Origin: Bacilli bacterium
GTDB taxonomy: Bacteria > Bacillota_I > Bacilli_A > RFN20 > CAG-826
Length of the DNA stretch: 64,000 bases
Direction: 5' to 3'
Assembly: GCA_017470115.1 (NCBI GenBank)
Contig: JAFUEZ010000003.1
Span: 1-64,000, forward strand
In this document: piece by piece, positions 25,282 to 34,424 of the stretch
Layout of the letters: each line of letters begins with the position of its first letter
How positions within the stretch are numbered: the stretch's first letter is position 1
Notes under the pieces: generated by a model
The model's database searches: none
The model's input: the letters and a program-made list of their open reading frames with translations, nothing else
Told to the model about the DNA's origin: nothing
Made by a program: the position numbers and the translations under genes

Positions 25282-25310
25282 TTCCTCCCCTATAATGGGG
25301 AGGAAATATA
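25282..25310 (+). promoter_or_regulatory. Hairpin enclosing the SipW-like peptidase RBS
   Basis: TTCCTCCCC (25282-25290) pairs perfectly with GGGGAGGAA (25297-25305), and the right arm contains the Shine-Dalgarno for the ATG at 25315. No T run follows, so it is not a plain terminator. It would keep the peptidase at lower levels than its substrates. Confidence 0.6.
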
Positions 25311-25314
25311 AAAT

Positions 25315-26205
25315 ATGGAAAAAAAGAAGGAAAAATCTAAATTTATCAGAGCCTTAAAGATAATTGGCAACGTTTTGTTTTATGCTTTTGCAGGAATAAT
25401 TATTTTTGTTGCAATATTTAATGGCATTGATAGACATAGTGGTTATAAAGCATCCTTTTTTGGTCTCCATTCAGCCGTTGTAGTCAGTGACTCAATGGCA
25501 TTAAGAAACCCAAATAATACTTATCTTGATGATTCAATGGAACAAATCGAAAAATTTGATTTGATTACTTTCCAAGAATATAAGAGTTTCGATGATGTCA
25601 AAGTTTATGATGTTGTGACTTATTATTATGATGACACCCTAGTTGTTCATAGAGTAATTGATAAATACACATCTGTTGATCCTGATAGTGGTGTTACAAA
25701 ACAATTTTTAGTTACAAAAGGCGATTCAAATAATTCTGCTGATACTCCATTTGAATATTCGCTCGTAAGAGGAAAGGTCATTTGGAAAATTCCTAAGGTT
25801 GGAGCAATTTTTGCTTTTACAGGAACTTTGTATTTCTGGTTTGCATTATTCACATCAATCTTTATTATTCTTGTAATAATTTATATTTTGAAATATTTAA
25901 AACCAGGATTAGAAAGAAGACGTATTGCAAAATATGAACGTCAAAAAGCGATAGAAGCAGAAGTTATCGAGCGTAAAAAAGACGTCAAAAAAAACGAAAT
26001 AAATAAAGAAGAAGAAAAAAGAGAAAGAAAATTTGGTGGAAGAAGCCCACATTATAGAAGTGAAAGCGAAAATTTATTATCAAAACAAGATAGTTGCAAA
26101 GTAGATGGTAGAAGCTATACAAGAACTAGTTACTTTAGTCAAAATAACGATAATAAGGCTTCAAATTTAGTATTACAAGTTTACGAGGAGAATTATGAAG
26201 ACTAA
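25315..26205 (+). CDS. SipW-like (ER-type) signal peptidase I
   Basis: A 296-residue S26B peptidase. Membrane helix at about 17-40, catalytic serine in VVSDSMA (near residue 60), probable general base His in VVHRVID (near 108) and aspartate in KGDSN (near 140), a Ser-His-Asp arrangement as in SipW and Sec11. A second helix spans about 165-192. A charged, helical cytoplasmic tail of about 100 residues is extra compared with SipW. It probably cuts the three SipW-type leaders encoded at 23779, 24364 and 26195. Its 3' end overlaps the next gene by 11 bases. Confidence 0.8.
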   Translation: MEKKKEKSKFIRALKIIGNVLFYAFAGIIIFVAIFNGIDRHSGYKASFFGLHSAVVVSDSMALRNPNNTYLDDSMEQIEKFDLITFQEYKSFDDVKVYDVVTYYYDDTLVVHRVIDKYTSVDPDSGVTKQFLVTKGDSNNSADTPFEYSLVRGKVIWKIPKVGAIFAFTGTLYFWFALFTSIFIILVIIYILKYLKPGLERRRIAKYERQKAIEAEVIERKKDVKKNEINKEEEKRERKFGGRSPHYRSESENLLSKQDSCKVDGRSYTRTSYFSQNNDNKASNLVLQVYEENYED

Positions 26206-27097
26206 TAAAAAGGTAATTTTATCAATTCTAACAGTAGCTCTTTTAGGCTCCTCTTTTACAAGTGCATTTGCCTTAACTACAAAAGGAGCAACAAATGTAG
26301 AATTTGATTTTGCTGCAAAAGAAAAAGTTACAGTAACATATTTTGTTCCTGCTCCTAATGCAGAAGGTGATTATTTAACATTTGAAGAAAAATCACTTAA
26401 AGCTTATGAAGGTGATTCATTATCTAGTTTAGGTTTCGAATTTAATTCAATTGGTGGAGGATTTAGTTTTGATTCATGGAATTCTTCTAACGATTTTGCA
26501 AGTGAAACAAAATTAAGTGACGATGCAACAGTTACTGGTGATATGACGCTTTATTCTAAATTTACAAGAAACAATGTCTTATATTTTTATAATGAAGAAC
26601 ACAATTATTTAACAGCTAGTAGTGGAGATGAGATTTTAACTCAACAAAATTATTATGTTGGTATTCAAACATATGGAAAATATGGTGTAGAGGGTGAGAC
26701 AATCAATTTGACTAGTGAAAGTGGAATTTATAAATTCACCTTAAACGAAGGAAATTGGAGTTGTTCTCGTAAACTTACTATTAGTATTAAAGATGTTACT
26801 TGGTGGAATAGCGACGGAGCAATTTCTAAACTTTGGTGCTTTGGTTCATCAAGTTTAGCTGATGGTTATACAGATGCTTTTACATTTACTGATAACGCAA
26901 GCACAGTTTATATTGACGCATCATTTACAGGATTTACATTTGATCGACTTAATCCTGGTGATTTGACTCAAAGACGGAATCAAACGATTGATATCTCTTT
27001 AAATTCTGATAGTGGATCAAAAAAATATACAAAGGATTCAATAATTATTTATGTCAATGGTGAGACCGTTGATGGAAAAAATAAATATTATTATTGA
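26195..27097 (+). CDS. Secreted SipW-type protein with InlB-type repeat and W-rich module
   Basis: A 300-residue protein with the leader end AFALTTKGATNVEFDFAA, matching the proteins at 23779 and 24364. Residues about 45-130 resemble an InlB/Flg_new repeat (VTYFVPAPN ... FSFDSWN ... TLYSKF). Residues about 180-290 form the W-rich module VTWWNSDGAISKLWCFG ... DAFTF ... RRNQTIDISL, alignable with the C-terminus of the lipoprotein at 11832. This module occurs on starch-active surface proteins, so it probably binds polysaccharide in the matrix. RBS CGAGGAGAATT. Confidence in secretion route is higher than in ligand. Confidence 0.62.
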   Translation: MKTNKKVILSILTVALLGSSFTSAFALTTKGATNVEFDFAAKEKVTVTYFVPAPNAEGDYLTFEEKSLKAYEGDSLSSLGFEFNSIGGGFSFDSWNSSNDFASETKLSDDATVTGDMTLYSKFTRNNVLYFYNEEHNYLTASSGDEILTQQNYYVGIQTYGKYGVEGETINLTSESGIYKFTLNEGNWSCSRKLTISIKDVTWWNSDGAISKLWCFGSSSLADGYTDAFTFTDNASTVYIDASFTGFTFDRLNPGDLTQRRNQTIDISLNSDSGSKKYTKDSIIIYVNGETVDGKNKYYY

Positions 27098-27155
27098 TAA
27101 ATTTAGAAAAAAACGCTGATTTAGAAGGTTTTTATAAAAAAGCGAGGTAAAAAAT

Positions 27156-29726
27156 ATGAAAAAATTTAAAGCACTTTTACTTTTATTACCTATCTTTATC
27201 GTTTCTTGTGGAGGTGGCGGAAATGACCAAGGAGGTGGAGAAACTCCAACTCCAACACCAGGTCCAGGTGGAGATGACACGCCAGGAGAAACAATCGAAG
27301 ACCCTGATGAATATGATAAATGGTTAACATCCATTTCAAAACCAGGGCATTTATACTTCCATTATAATAGAGGAAGTAAAGGCAATTATGAGAAGTATTG
27401 TCTTTGGATTTGGCAACACGCACCTCAAGATTTAGAAGGTTCGCTTTGGGCGTTTGGAAGGGACCCAGTTGTTAGTCCAAAATTAACTCTTTCACCAATG
27501 TCAACAGCTTGGATGAGTTATGAAGATCTTGGTAGAACAGACAAAACTGGAATGTTTGTTGATGATTATGGTGTTATTGCTGATGTTGACCTTTATAAAG
27601 CAGGACTTGTTGGCGGTAAAACTGGTAAAGCAACAAGTTTTGAAGGTGCAGAAGAAATTGGTTTCTTGCTTCCTTTACAAGATAGTATGACTGGAAAAAC
27701 AAACCGGACTAGTGATGGTGGAAGAGAAACATATTTAGATGATTTTGGTTTAGAAAAGAATTGGAGAGTTGTTGAAGGAGGGAAAGCAATACATATTTTC
27801 GTCACAAGCGGCTCTTTATACGACTATAAATACTTTGCTGGAAGTGGTGCTTCTGAAGTTAAAATTAACCCAGTTGAAACTGATACTGAAGGTAAATATA
27901 GATCATCAATAAATCCTTATAGCAATTCACTTGGAGTTTCTTCAACCTCCGATGAATTCAAATCACTTGGTACTGGTTATCAAATCTTTGTTGCTTCATT
28001 TAGAGATAGTAACGGAGATGGAATGGGTGATATTAGAGGTATAATTGATTCTCTTGATTATCTTGATGATTTAGGAGTTGATGTATTATGGCTAACTCCA
28101 ATTCAAAAGAGCGATTCTTACCATGGTTATGATATTTCTGACTATTATCAAGTCGATAAGAAATTCGGAACAATGGATGATTATAGAGAGCTCTTATATA
28201 AAGCCCACAAAAAAGGAATGAAAGTTTTAATGGATTTGGTTTTGAACCATACATCAAAAGGAAATGTTTGGTTTACTAAATCTCAATGGAACGAGCAAGA
28301 TCCTTCAACGGGTATTAATTATAGAGATGTTTATACTTGGAAATTTGAAACAGATACAATTGAAAAGTATGATCACACTCAAGGAAAATATATTCAAACG
28401 ACAGTTAAAGAAGACGCAGAAAGCGACAACCCATCATGGTTTAAAGATGGTGAATCTAGATATTACTATTATGGTAAATTTGGAAGCGGAATGCCTGAAA
28501 TTAACTACCTTAACTCATCTACAAGAAAACTTGTCATCGATATGGCAAAGTATTGGATGGGATTTGGCTTAGATGGATTTAGACTTGATGCTGTTAAACA
28601 CATCTTCATGAGAGATGAATGTTTCCAAAGCGGTGACATCATTGTTCAAGATGTTGGTACTACAGAAACTTATGATGATGAAAGAGGTAAATATATCTCT
28701 AAAAATTATGATTATTCATCTAATTTAACTAAGAACATTATGTGGTGGAAAGATTTCGCTCATGGTGTTAAAGCAGATTATCCAAACTGTTTCTTAGTTG
28801 GTGAAAACTTCGATGGTTGGGGAACAAGAACCGCAACATATTATCAAGCTCTTGATTCACAATTTAATTTCTCAAATTACTATCATGTTCCTGCTTATTT
28901 ATATGCTAATGCAGGTGGCGCTAGTAATTACGCAAGTAAACAAGCTAATGAAACATATGTTCCATTTGCATCAAGTTCATCAGTTCTAGTTGATGATGGT
29001 AAAAACCCATATTCAATCCCTGGTGGATCAAGAAAAGACTTTATTGATGGTGCATTTACATCAAATCACGATGTCATGAGAGCTATCAACCAAGTTAATG
29101 GTACTGGAACAATTGATAGTACAGTTGCTTTAGATAATGTTACTGGTCAAGGTGATCAAATTAATAAAGCAAAAATCCACGCAGCAGTCACGCTTTTAAG
29201 CCAAGGCTTAAGCTGGATCTATTATGGCGATGAACTTGGTATGTCATCAAATACAAATAAACATGTTGACCTTTATGGAAGCGAAAACTCAAAAGATATT
29301 TGGTATCGTCAACCATTCTTGTGGCAAGATGCAACAAAGAGACCAAATTATAAAGCTGGTCCATATACATTTGAACTTGATGCTTATAACAAGACATTAA
29401 AAGATGTAGAAGCTCAAAAAGCCGATGCAAATTCAATGTTCAATTGGTATAAGAATTTAATTGCTATCAAGTCACTTTATGGAAAGAATGCAAAAGTTGA
29501 ATTCCATTCTTCAAGTAGTCAAAATGTTATGGTTTTGAAGGTCACAGGTGAATCTAAGCTTGTTATCTATATTAATATAGGAACAGGAAATAGCTCATAT
29601 TTGATGAATCCAGATGATGTTGCTGGAACATCAACAACGTTCTATAAATCATTAGGTGGAGCCCCTGAAGCAAAAGGAGCAGATATTGGTCAAACTGCTT
29701 GGGGAATCACGGTATTTAAGGCATAA
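27156..29726 (+). CDS. Lipoprotein GH13 glycosidase (amylase/neopullulanase type)
   Basis: An 856-residue surface enzyme. Lipobox IVSC near residue 18 and a Gly/Pro-Thr linker of about 30 residues lead to a PUD/CBM41-like starch-binding domain (PGHLYFHYNR ... LWIWQHAP, about 50-150). A GH13 barrel follows from about 270: DVLWLTPIQKS, DLVLNHTS, nucleophile GFRLDAVKH, acid/base LVGENFDGW, and TSNHDVMRA. It cleaves alpha-1,4 (or 1,6) links in starch-type glucans outside the cell. The next gene encodes a lipoprotein with the same linker, 12 bases on. Exact bond preference cannot be read from sequence. Confidence 0.88.
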   Translation: MKKFKALLLLLPIFIVSCGGGGNDQGGGETPTPTPGPGGDDTPGETIEDPDEYDKWLTSISKPGHLYFHYNRGSKGNYEKYCLWIWQHAPQDLEGSLWAFGRDPVVSPKLTLSPMSTAWMSYEDLGRTDKTGMFVDDYGVIADVDLYKAGLVGGKTGKATSFEGAEEIGFLLPLQDSMTGKTNRTSDGGRETYLDDFGLEKNWRVVEGGKAIHIFVTSGSLYDYKYFAGSGASEVKINPVETDTEGKYRSSINPYSNSLGVSSTSDEFKSLGTGYQIFVASFRDSNGDGMGDIRGIIDSLDYLDDLGVDVLWLTPIQKSDSYHGYDISDYYQVDKKFGTMDDYRELLYKAHKKGMKVLMDLVLNHTSKGNVWFTKSQWNEQDPSTGINYRDVYTWKFETDTIEKYDHTQGKYIQTTVKEDAESDNPSWFKDGESRYYYYGKFGSGMPEINYLNSSTRKLVIDMAKYWMGFGLDGFRLDAVKHIFMRDECFQSGDIIVQDVGTTETYDDERGKYISKNYDYSSNLTKNIMWWKDFAHGVKADYPNCFLVGENFDGWGTRTATYYQALDSQFNFSNYYHVPAYLYANAGGASNYASKQANETYVPFASSSSVLVDDGKNPYSIPGGSRKDFIDGAFTSNHDVMRAINQVNGTGTIDSTVALDNVTGQGDQINKAKIHAAVTLLSQGLSWIYYGDELGMSSNTNKHVDLYGSENSKDIWYRQPFLWQDATKRPNYKAGPYTFELDAYNKTLKDVEAQKADANSMFNWYKNLIAIKSLYGKNAKVEFHSSSSQNVMVLKVTGESKLVIYINIGTGNSSYLMNPDDVAGTSTTFYKSLGGAPEAKGADIGQTAWGITVFKA
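27231..27285 (+). repeat. Pro-Thr linker repeat DNA
   Basis: GGAGGTGGAGAAACTCCAAC and the following bases encode GGGETPTPTPGPGGDDTP, a near copy of the 36-base units in the neighbouring lipoprotein gene (29862-29945). The shared linker DNA suggests recent shuffling between the two surface genes. Confidence 0.6.
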
Positions 29727-29738
29727 GGAGGATAATTT

Positions 29739-30602
29739 ATGAGAAAGAATCGTATATTAGCAATTTTGATGCCTATCTTCTTATTATCGTTAAGTTCTTG
29801 TGTTTTATATAACGGAAAAGGAAAACCTAATAAAGGTGATGATAGTGGAGATCATACTCCAGGAGGAGATGACACTCCAACTCCAACTCCAGGTCCTGGA
29901 GGAGATGATACACCTACTCCAACTCCAGGTCCAGGAGGAGAAGATGTACCAAGTGGAACTGAAGTTACAACCTATTTGGTTTTAGGAAAATATGGTTTAT
30001 ATCAAGGCAGTCAAGGAACATCAATCGATTCACTATTTTTAGAAAATACAGTCGAATATAAAGCGGTTGTTGGAAGTGCGTTGCCTGGAGTAGAAGAAGT
30101 TACTTCTTCAATTGGTGGCTCAGTTTTCCAATATTGGCAAGCTTATGATGGAACTGGTGCCCCAGTTGGATACACTCGTGTTCCTTCTGTAGCTAACAAA
30201 ATCTTATATGCTGTATTTAGTGGTGGAGAAGGTGGTTCAACTAGCGAAGCACCTGAAGAAGGCTATGGAATCATGTTTGGAAGCGGAAAATATTATCTAG
30301 CTACACATTCATCCGATCCTGTCTATGATGGAGTTCAATATGCTGAATACACCATTAATAACGTTGATTTTAAGAAAGATGAAACATTTGGTCTATATGA
30401 TTTTGGTACACAAGCTCAATGGACAGTGAATTTAGATCCATATTCATTTGGTGGTTCTCCAGATAGTATTAAATGGACTTCCTACTTAAGTAAAGGTGAA
30501 TCATCTTATACAGTACTTAAAGATTTCACCGCAAGTTACTTCTGTATAAAACTTGCTTTTGAAAAAGACCAAGTCTATATAGGAATTCCAGCTGAAGCAT
30601 AA
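29739..30602 (+). CDS. Accessory lipoprotein with tandem Pro-Thr linker and carbohydrate-binding-like module
   Basis: A 287-residue lipoprotein (lipobox LSSC near residue 21). Residues about 40-75 are two and a half repeats of GGDDTPTPTPGP. A short InlB-like segment (VFQYWQAYDGTG ... NKILYAVFSG) is followed by a C-terminal module, YAEYTINNVDFKKDETFGLY ... AQWTVNLDP ... DQVYIGIP, of the same type as the first module of the lipoprotein at 11832. It is probably a starch-holding partner of the amylase upstream. No catalytic motif is seen. RBS AAGGAGGATAATT. Confidence 0.65.
   Translation: MRKNRILAILMPIFLLSLSSCVLYNGKGKPNKGDDSGDHTPGGDDTPTPTPGPGGDDTPTPTPGPGGEDVPSGTEVTTYLVLGKYGLYQGSQGTSIDSLFLENTVEYKAVVGSALPGVEEVTSSIGGSVFQYWQAYDGTGAPVGYTRVPSVANKILYAVFSGGEGGSTSEAPEEGYGIMFGSGKYYLATHSSDPVYDGVQYAEYTINNVDFKKDETFGLYDFGTQAQWTVNLDPYSFGGSPDSIKWTSYLSKGESSYTVLKDFTASYFCIKLAFEKDQVYIGIPAEA
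29862..29945 (+). repeat. 36-base tandem repeats coding the Pro-Thr linker
   Basis: Units at 29862-29897 and 29898-29933 differ at a few third positions, with a partial third copy after. Each encodes GGDDTPTPTPGP. Copy number is likely to vary between strains. Confidence 0.8.
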
Positions 30603-30775
30603 ATTAGATATTGATACACGAGCAATATTTAAAAAAGTATCAAAAATTCGAAAATAATTAAGTTCTGCAAGGTTTTTGATAATAATTCGTGATAAAAAGG
30701 TTATTATTGTTCTTATTTATAAATAAGACAATGGTGATAAATTAAAGTTGTTTTAAAAAAGAAAGAGGAATAACT
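30603..30775 (+). promoter_or_regulatory. Leader of the pullulanase gene with three hairpins
   Basis: Between the stop at 30602 and the pullulanase start are TTGATAC/GTATCAA, ATAATAA/TTATTAT, and the 16-base palindrome CTTATTTATAAATAAG, plus one copy (minus strand, 30661-30677) of the dispersed CCTTGCA motif. No classical terminator is seen, so the operon may read through with partial attenuation. Confidence 0.4.
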
Positions 30776-33700
30776 ATGAAAAAGTCAAAATTTCTGTTTT
30801 GTACTTTGCCACTCAGCTTATTCATTCTAGGGATGAGCACATCTCTTTCATCATGCGCTATAAATGAGGAAAAAGACCTTCCTGGTTTAGACACTGCGCT
30901 TTATGATGATAATGATGATGGTCACGCCATCTTTGATCAGCCAGACATTCGTTATGAAAATGATGATGATGACGAAGAAGATGATGTTGTAGTAGACAAA
31001 GTTATTCTCCATTATTACAACGAAGCAGGTGGATGTGATGGTAGAGCATTCTATCTTTGGGTCACCGGTGTTGATGGCGCTGAATATAATTTCGATAATG
31101 CCTCTGACATTATGGAAGTTAACGCTGATAACACTATGATGACCATTACCATCGACTTCAAGGATTCTCGTTTTGTTGATTTTGCTGATAAGAGTAGTCT
31201 TTTCTTTATTATTAAGTTTAAGAAGATTAGTGAAACTCAACTTAATTGGGGCGGACAATCCGACGATATGCAACTTGTATATAAAGATTTTCCTCCTGAA
31301 GCAGGGTCAACGACTTGTGAAGTTTGGACAATGCCAGCCGCAGGCGGTGGTATTGCAATCCTTGATAGCGAGGCAAAAACAAGAGTCCATGGTATTAAAC
31401 TTGCAAAGTTTACCGATTGGAAAACTATTGAATGTAAACTCACTGATGCCACTCCAAGTGTAAAATGGAAACTTTATGCGTTTGATGAGACCTATTATAA
31501 GGTTAAAGCTAAAAAGCGTGCTGACATTCAAAAACGGTATTTAGTTAAAGAAGGTGTTAATAATGGTGATTTTAATATTAATCTTCCTTACGATGCCCAC
31601 ATTAATGTCGTTTATTCACTTGTTAGCCATGATCCATCAACCGATACTGATCCAGATATGGCGGAACTTGATAAGACCGCAACAGTCAGTTTTGAAAATC
31701 TTTATAATACAGCAAAGTTCCATCAATATTATGAATCTACAACAAAAGATTTAGGTTGTACTGTTGAAAGCGACAAAATCACCTTTAGAGTTTGGTCACC
31801 AGTTTCAGCAAATATGACTTTGATGGTTTATGATAAAGACACTTCTGCAGAATATGCTCCTAGTGGATTAAGCGATATTGAAAAAGCAGCGTATAACAAA
31901 TACAAAGGATACCATATGAAATATACTTCAGGTGGTGTTTGGGAATTAACATTCACTGGAGAAGACATTGCTGAAGTTAAAGGCAAATATTATAACTACC
32001 AAGTTGATAATAGTATTGGTACAAATATTGTAATGGATCCTTATGCAACAAGTGCTGGTGCATGTGGTGTTAGAGGTTATGTATATGATAAAGCTGATCC
32101 TAATTCTAAACCTGAAGGTTGGGACGAATTACCAGTTAAATGGGATGGAGTAGAAGGATTAGATTTAGCAACCCCTCAAGATTTATCAATTTATGAAGTC
32201 CATATTCAAGACTTTACTGGAGATTCTTCATGGATTTCTAATAAAGGCAACAAAAACGGAACATATAACGCATTTGTTGAAAGTGGCACAAAAGTTGCTG
32301 GCACTGAAGTCACAACTGGATACGATCACTTAAATGAATTAGGCGTTAATGCAGTTCAACTTAATCCTGTATTTGATCATGATAATGATGAATCCGGTGA
32401 AACATTAAAATATAACTGGGGCTACAATCCACTCAATTATAATGTTGTTGAAGGTGGTTATTCATCTAATGCTCATGATGGTTTAGCTCGTGTTAAAGAA
32501 TTTAAGAATTTAGTTTTAAAGCTCAGTCAAACTGAAGCACATACGCGTGTAATTATGGATGTTGTTTATAATCACGTTAGTAGTGCAACCGGAAGTAACT
32601 TCCATAAACTCATGCCAAGATATTACTTTAGATATGACGCAAATGGTGAACTTTTTGATGGTTCAGGATGTCATAATGAAGTAGCCACAGATAGACCAAT
32701 GATGAGAAAATTCATCGTTGATAGTTTAAAGATGTGGGCAACTGAATATAAAGTTAAAGGATTCAGATTCGACCTTATGGGTTTAATTGACTTCAAGACA
32801 ATGATTGAAGCTAAAAAAGAACTCTATAAGATTGACCCAGATATTTATATTTATGGTGAAGGTTGGACTAGTGGTGGATATCATGGTGAAGGAAGCTCTG
32901 AATGGTGGAGTGTAAATCCAGGTGCAGCTGATCCACATAACTATGGCGCTTCAACATGGCAAATTTATAACGAATGTAACAATTTCATCACTGATGGTGT
33001 TTATTTAGGCGGATTTAATGATGCATTTAGAAACGCTGTTAGAGGTGGAAATGGAACAACTTATGATGGCAAGAATTATCCAGATTCTGGTTGGATTCAA
33101 CAAGGTAACTGGAAAAATAGAGGTGGAGATGACTGGTATTGTGACAAAGGCACATTAGAAACAATTGCTGATGGCTTATGGGGAACAAATTCAGGCGTCA
33201 ATACTGATGGAGTTAAGACTGGTTATTATCCAGAACAAACAATTAACTATGTTTCTTGCCACGATAACTGGACATTAAGAGATCAACTTTATAATACATT
33301 AAAGGGAAGTGAAGCTGCTTCAGCTGAAGATTTATTACACGCATCACTTCAAGCACATGCAATGCTATTTGCAAGTAACAGTGCATCTCTTATGCTTGGA
33401 GGCGAAGAACTTTTAAGAACAAAAGAACTCTCAGATGAAGATTTAGCTAATAAAGATTATTCAATTACAGCAGATTCATGGACTACACTTCATGGTCATC
33501 ATATTTCTCATAACTCATATAACGCTCCACTAAGTGTCAACTCATTCAAATGGCGTAACAAGATCGAAATTAAGGTTGATAACACTTCAATTAAAAATGA
33601 AGATTTCAAATATAATGAAGCTTGGAAGACCATTGTTAAGAGTCATAAAAACTTCTTAAAAAAGAGAGGAACAAATGATGGTTATAATGCTTTTATGTCC

Positions 33701-33967
33701 TCAACATCTGAAGGAAGTGGAGTTATGAATAGATATTGGTCACAAGAAGGTAATTTCTCAAATTGCGTTGCTTTCCAAGCTAATGAAGGATTCATTTACA
33801 CATGCAGTGGAAATGTTGGCAGTGGAGATTACATTCAATGTGATCAAAATGCTATGCAAAACGTTTGGGATCATGTTTTCACATATGGAAATATGTCAAT
33901 TGATGATAACAAAGTCTATTTTGGTAGAACCAATTCAGTTGGAATCTACGATAGACATGGCAAATAG
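30776..33967 (+). CDS. pulA: Lipoprotein type I pullulanase (GH13)
   Basis: A 1063-residue surface debranching enzyme. Lipobox LSSC near residue 27, then an unusually acidic stretch (ENDDDDEEDDVV) and beta domains including a PUD-like segment (HYYNEAGGCDGRAFYLW). A CBM48-like domain (ITFRVWSPVSANMTLMVYD) precedes the barrel. The type I pullulanase signature YNWGYNP is present, with nucleophile GFRFDLMG, acid/base YGEGW and SCHDNWTL for the third carboxylate. It hydrolyses alpha-1,6 branches of amylopectin or pullulan. RBS AAGAGGAATAACT. The acidic stretch after the anchor is an odd feature. Confidence 0.92.
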   Translation: MKKSKFLFCTLPLSLFILGMSTSLSSCAINEEKDLPGLDTALYDDNDDGHAIFDQPDIRYENDDDDEEDDVVVDKVILHYYNEAGGCDGRAFYLWVTGVDGAEYNFDNASDIMEVNADNTMMTITIDFKDSRFVDFADKSSLFFIIKFKKISETQLNWGGQSDDMQLVYKDFPPEAGSTTCEVWTMPAAGGGIAILDSEAKTRVHGIKLAKFTDWKTIECKLTDATPSVKWKLYAFDETYYKVKAKKRADIQKRYLVKEGVNNGDFNINLPYDAHINVVYSLVSHDPSTDTDPDMAELDKTATVSFENLYNTAKFHQYYESTTKDLGCTVESDKITFRVWSPVSANMTLMVYDKDTSAEYAPSGLSDIEKAAYNKYKGYHMKYTSGGVWELTFTGEDIAEVKGKYYNYQVDNSIGTNIVMDPYATSAGACGVRGYVYDKADPNSKPEGWDELPVKWDGVEGLDLATPQDLSIYEVHIQDFTGDSSWISNKGNKNGTYNAFVESGTKVAGTEVTTGYDHLNELGVNAVQLNPVFDHDNDESGETLKYNWGYNPLNYNVVEGGYSSNAHDGLARVKEFKNLVLKLSQTEAHTRVIMDVVYNHVSSATGSNFHKLMPRYYFRYDANGELFDGSGCHNEVATDRPMMRKFIVDSLKMWATEYKVKGFRFDLMGLIDFKTMIEAKKELYKIDPDIYIYGEGWTSGGYHGEGSSEWWSVNPGAADPHNYGASTWQIYNECNNFITDGVYLGGFNDAFRNAVRGGNGTTYDGKNYPDSGWIQQGNWKNRGGDDWYCDKGTLETIADGLWGTNSGVNTDGVKTGYYPEQTINYVSCHDNWTLRDQLYNTLKGSEAASAEDLLHASLQAHAMLFASNSASLMLGGEELLRTKELSDEDLANKDYSITADSWTTLHGHHISHNSYNAPLSVNSFKWRNKIEIKVDNTSIKNEDFKYNEAWKTIVKSHKNFLKKRGTNDGYNAFMSSTSEGSGVMNRYWSQEGNFSNCVAFQANEGFIYTCSGNVGSGDYIQCDQNAMQNVWDHVFTYGNMSIDDNKVYFGRTNSVGIYDRHGK

Positions 33968-33978
33968 GAGGTAAAGTG

Positions 33979-34410
33979 ATGAAAAAGAAATTATTTATAC
34001 TTAGTTTAATCACGCTTCCACTACTTGCTGCGTGTAATTTCACAGAAACCGTTACTCCAACTCATGAATATCCTGGAGACCCATTTGCTGATGGCGGCCA
34101 AGAAGGAGATGAAGGAGGAGGAGGCGACATTGATACAAGTGAATTTAACATGACAGTCAATTTCTATTTGAACAATTCAAATAGTGATGAGCCACTTTAT
34201 TCTATGAGATGGTACATGTTAAAACCTTTAGGATCATTGCCAGATGAAGCAAAAATAACTGATTCTATGGCACCAGATCCACTTTATCCACACTTTATTG
34301 GATATTCCGAATATAGTTCATCAATTGATGAATCTCATCTTTGGAATTTTGAAACAGATTACAAACAAGGCAATATTTTAAGCCTTTATGGAATCTGGGT
34401 TTCAGCATAG
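33979..34410 (+). CDS. Small lipoprotein with an InlB-type repeat
   Basis: A 143-residue protein (lipobox LAAC near residue 18), a Gly/Glu-rich spacer, then one InlB-like unit, VNFYLNNSNSDEPLYSMRW ... HFIGYSEYSS ... LWNFETDY ... LSLYGIWV. Stop-to-start distances (11 bases on each side) put it in the pullulanase-MalE transcript. The ATG at 33979 is preferred over the GTG three bases earlier because of the spacing to AGGAGG. Possibly positions the transporter or binds glycan; role unknown. Confidence 0.65.
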   Translation: MKKKLFILSLITLPLLAACNFTETVTPTHEYPGDPFADGGQEGDEGGGGDIDTSEFNMTVNFYLNNSNSDEPLYSMRWYMLKPLGSLPDEAKITDSMAPDPLYPHFIGYSEYSSSIDESHLWNFETDYKQGNILSLYGIWVSA

Positions 34411-34424
34411 GAAAGGAGGAAATT

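Noticed and set aside
27038-27334. Proline-rich 98-residue frame on the minus strand
   Set aside because: It is the antisense of the amylase gene's Gly/Pro-Thr linker; it has no RBS and overlaps two real genes.
30776-31020. Frameshift or pseudogene suspicion for the pullulanase because of the run of Asp/Glu codons
   Set aside because: The frame is continuous with intact leader, domains and catalytic residues, so the acidic run is a real linker.
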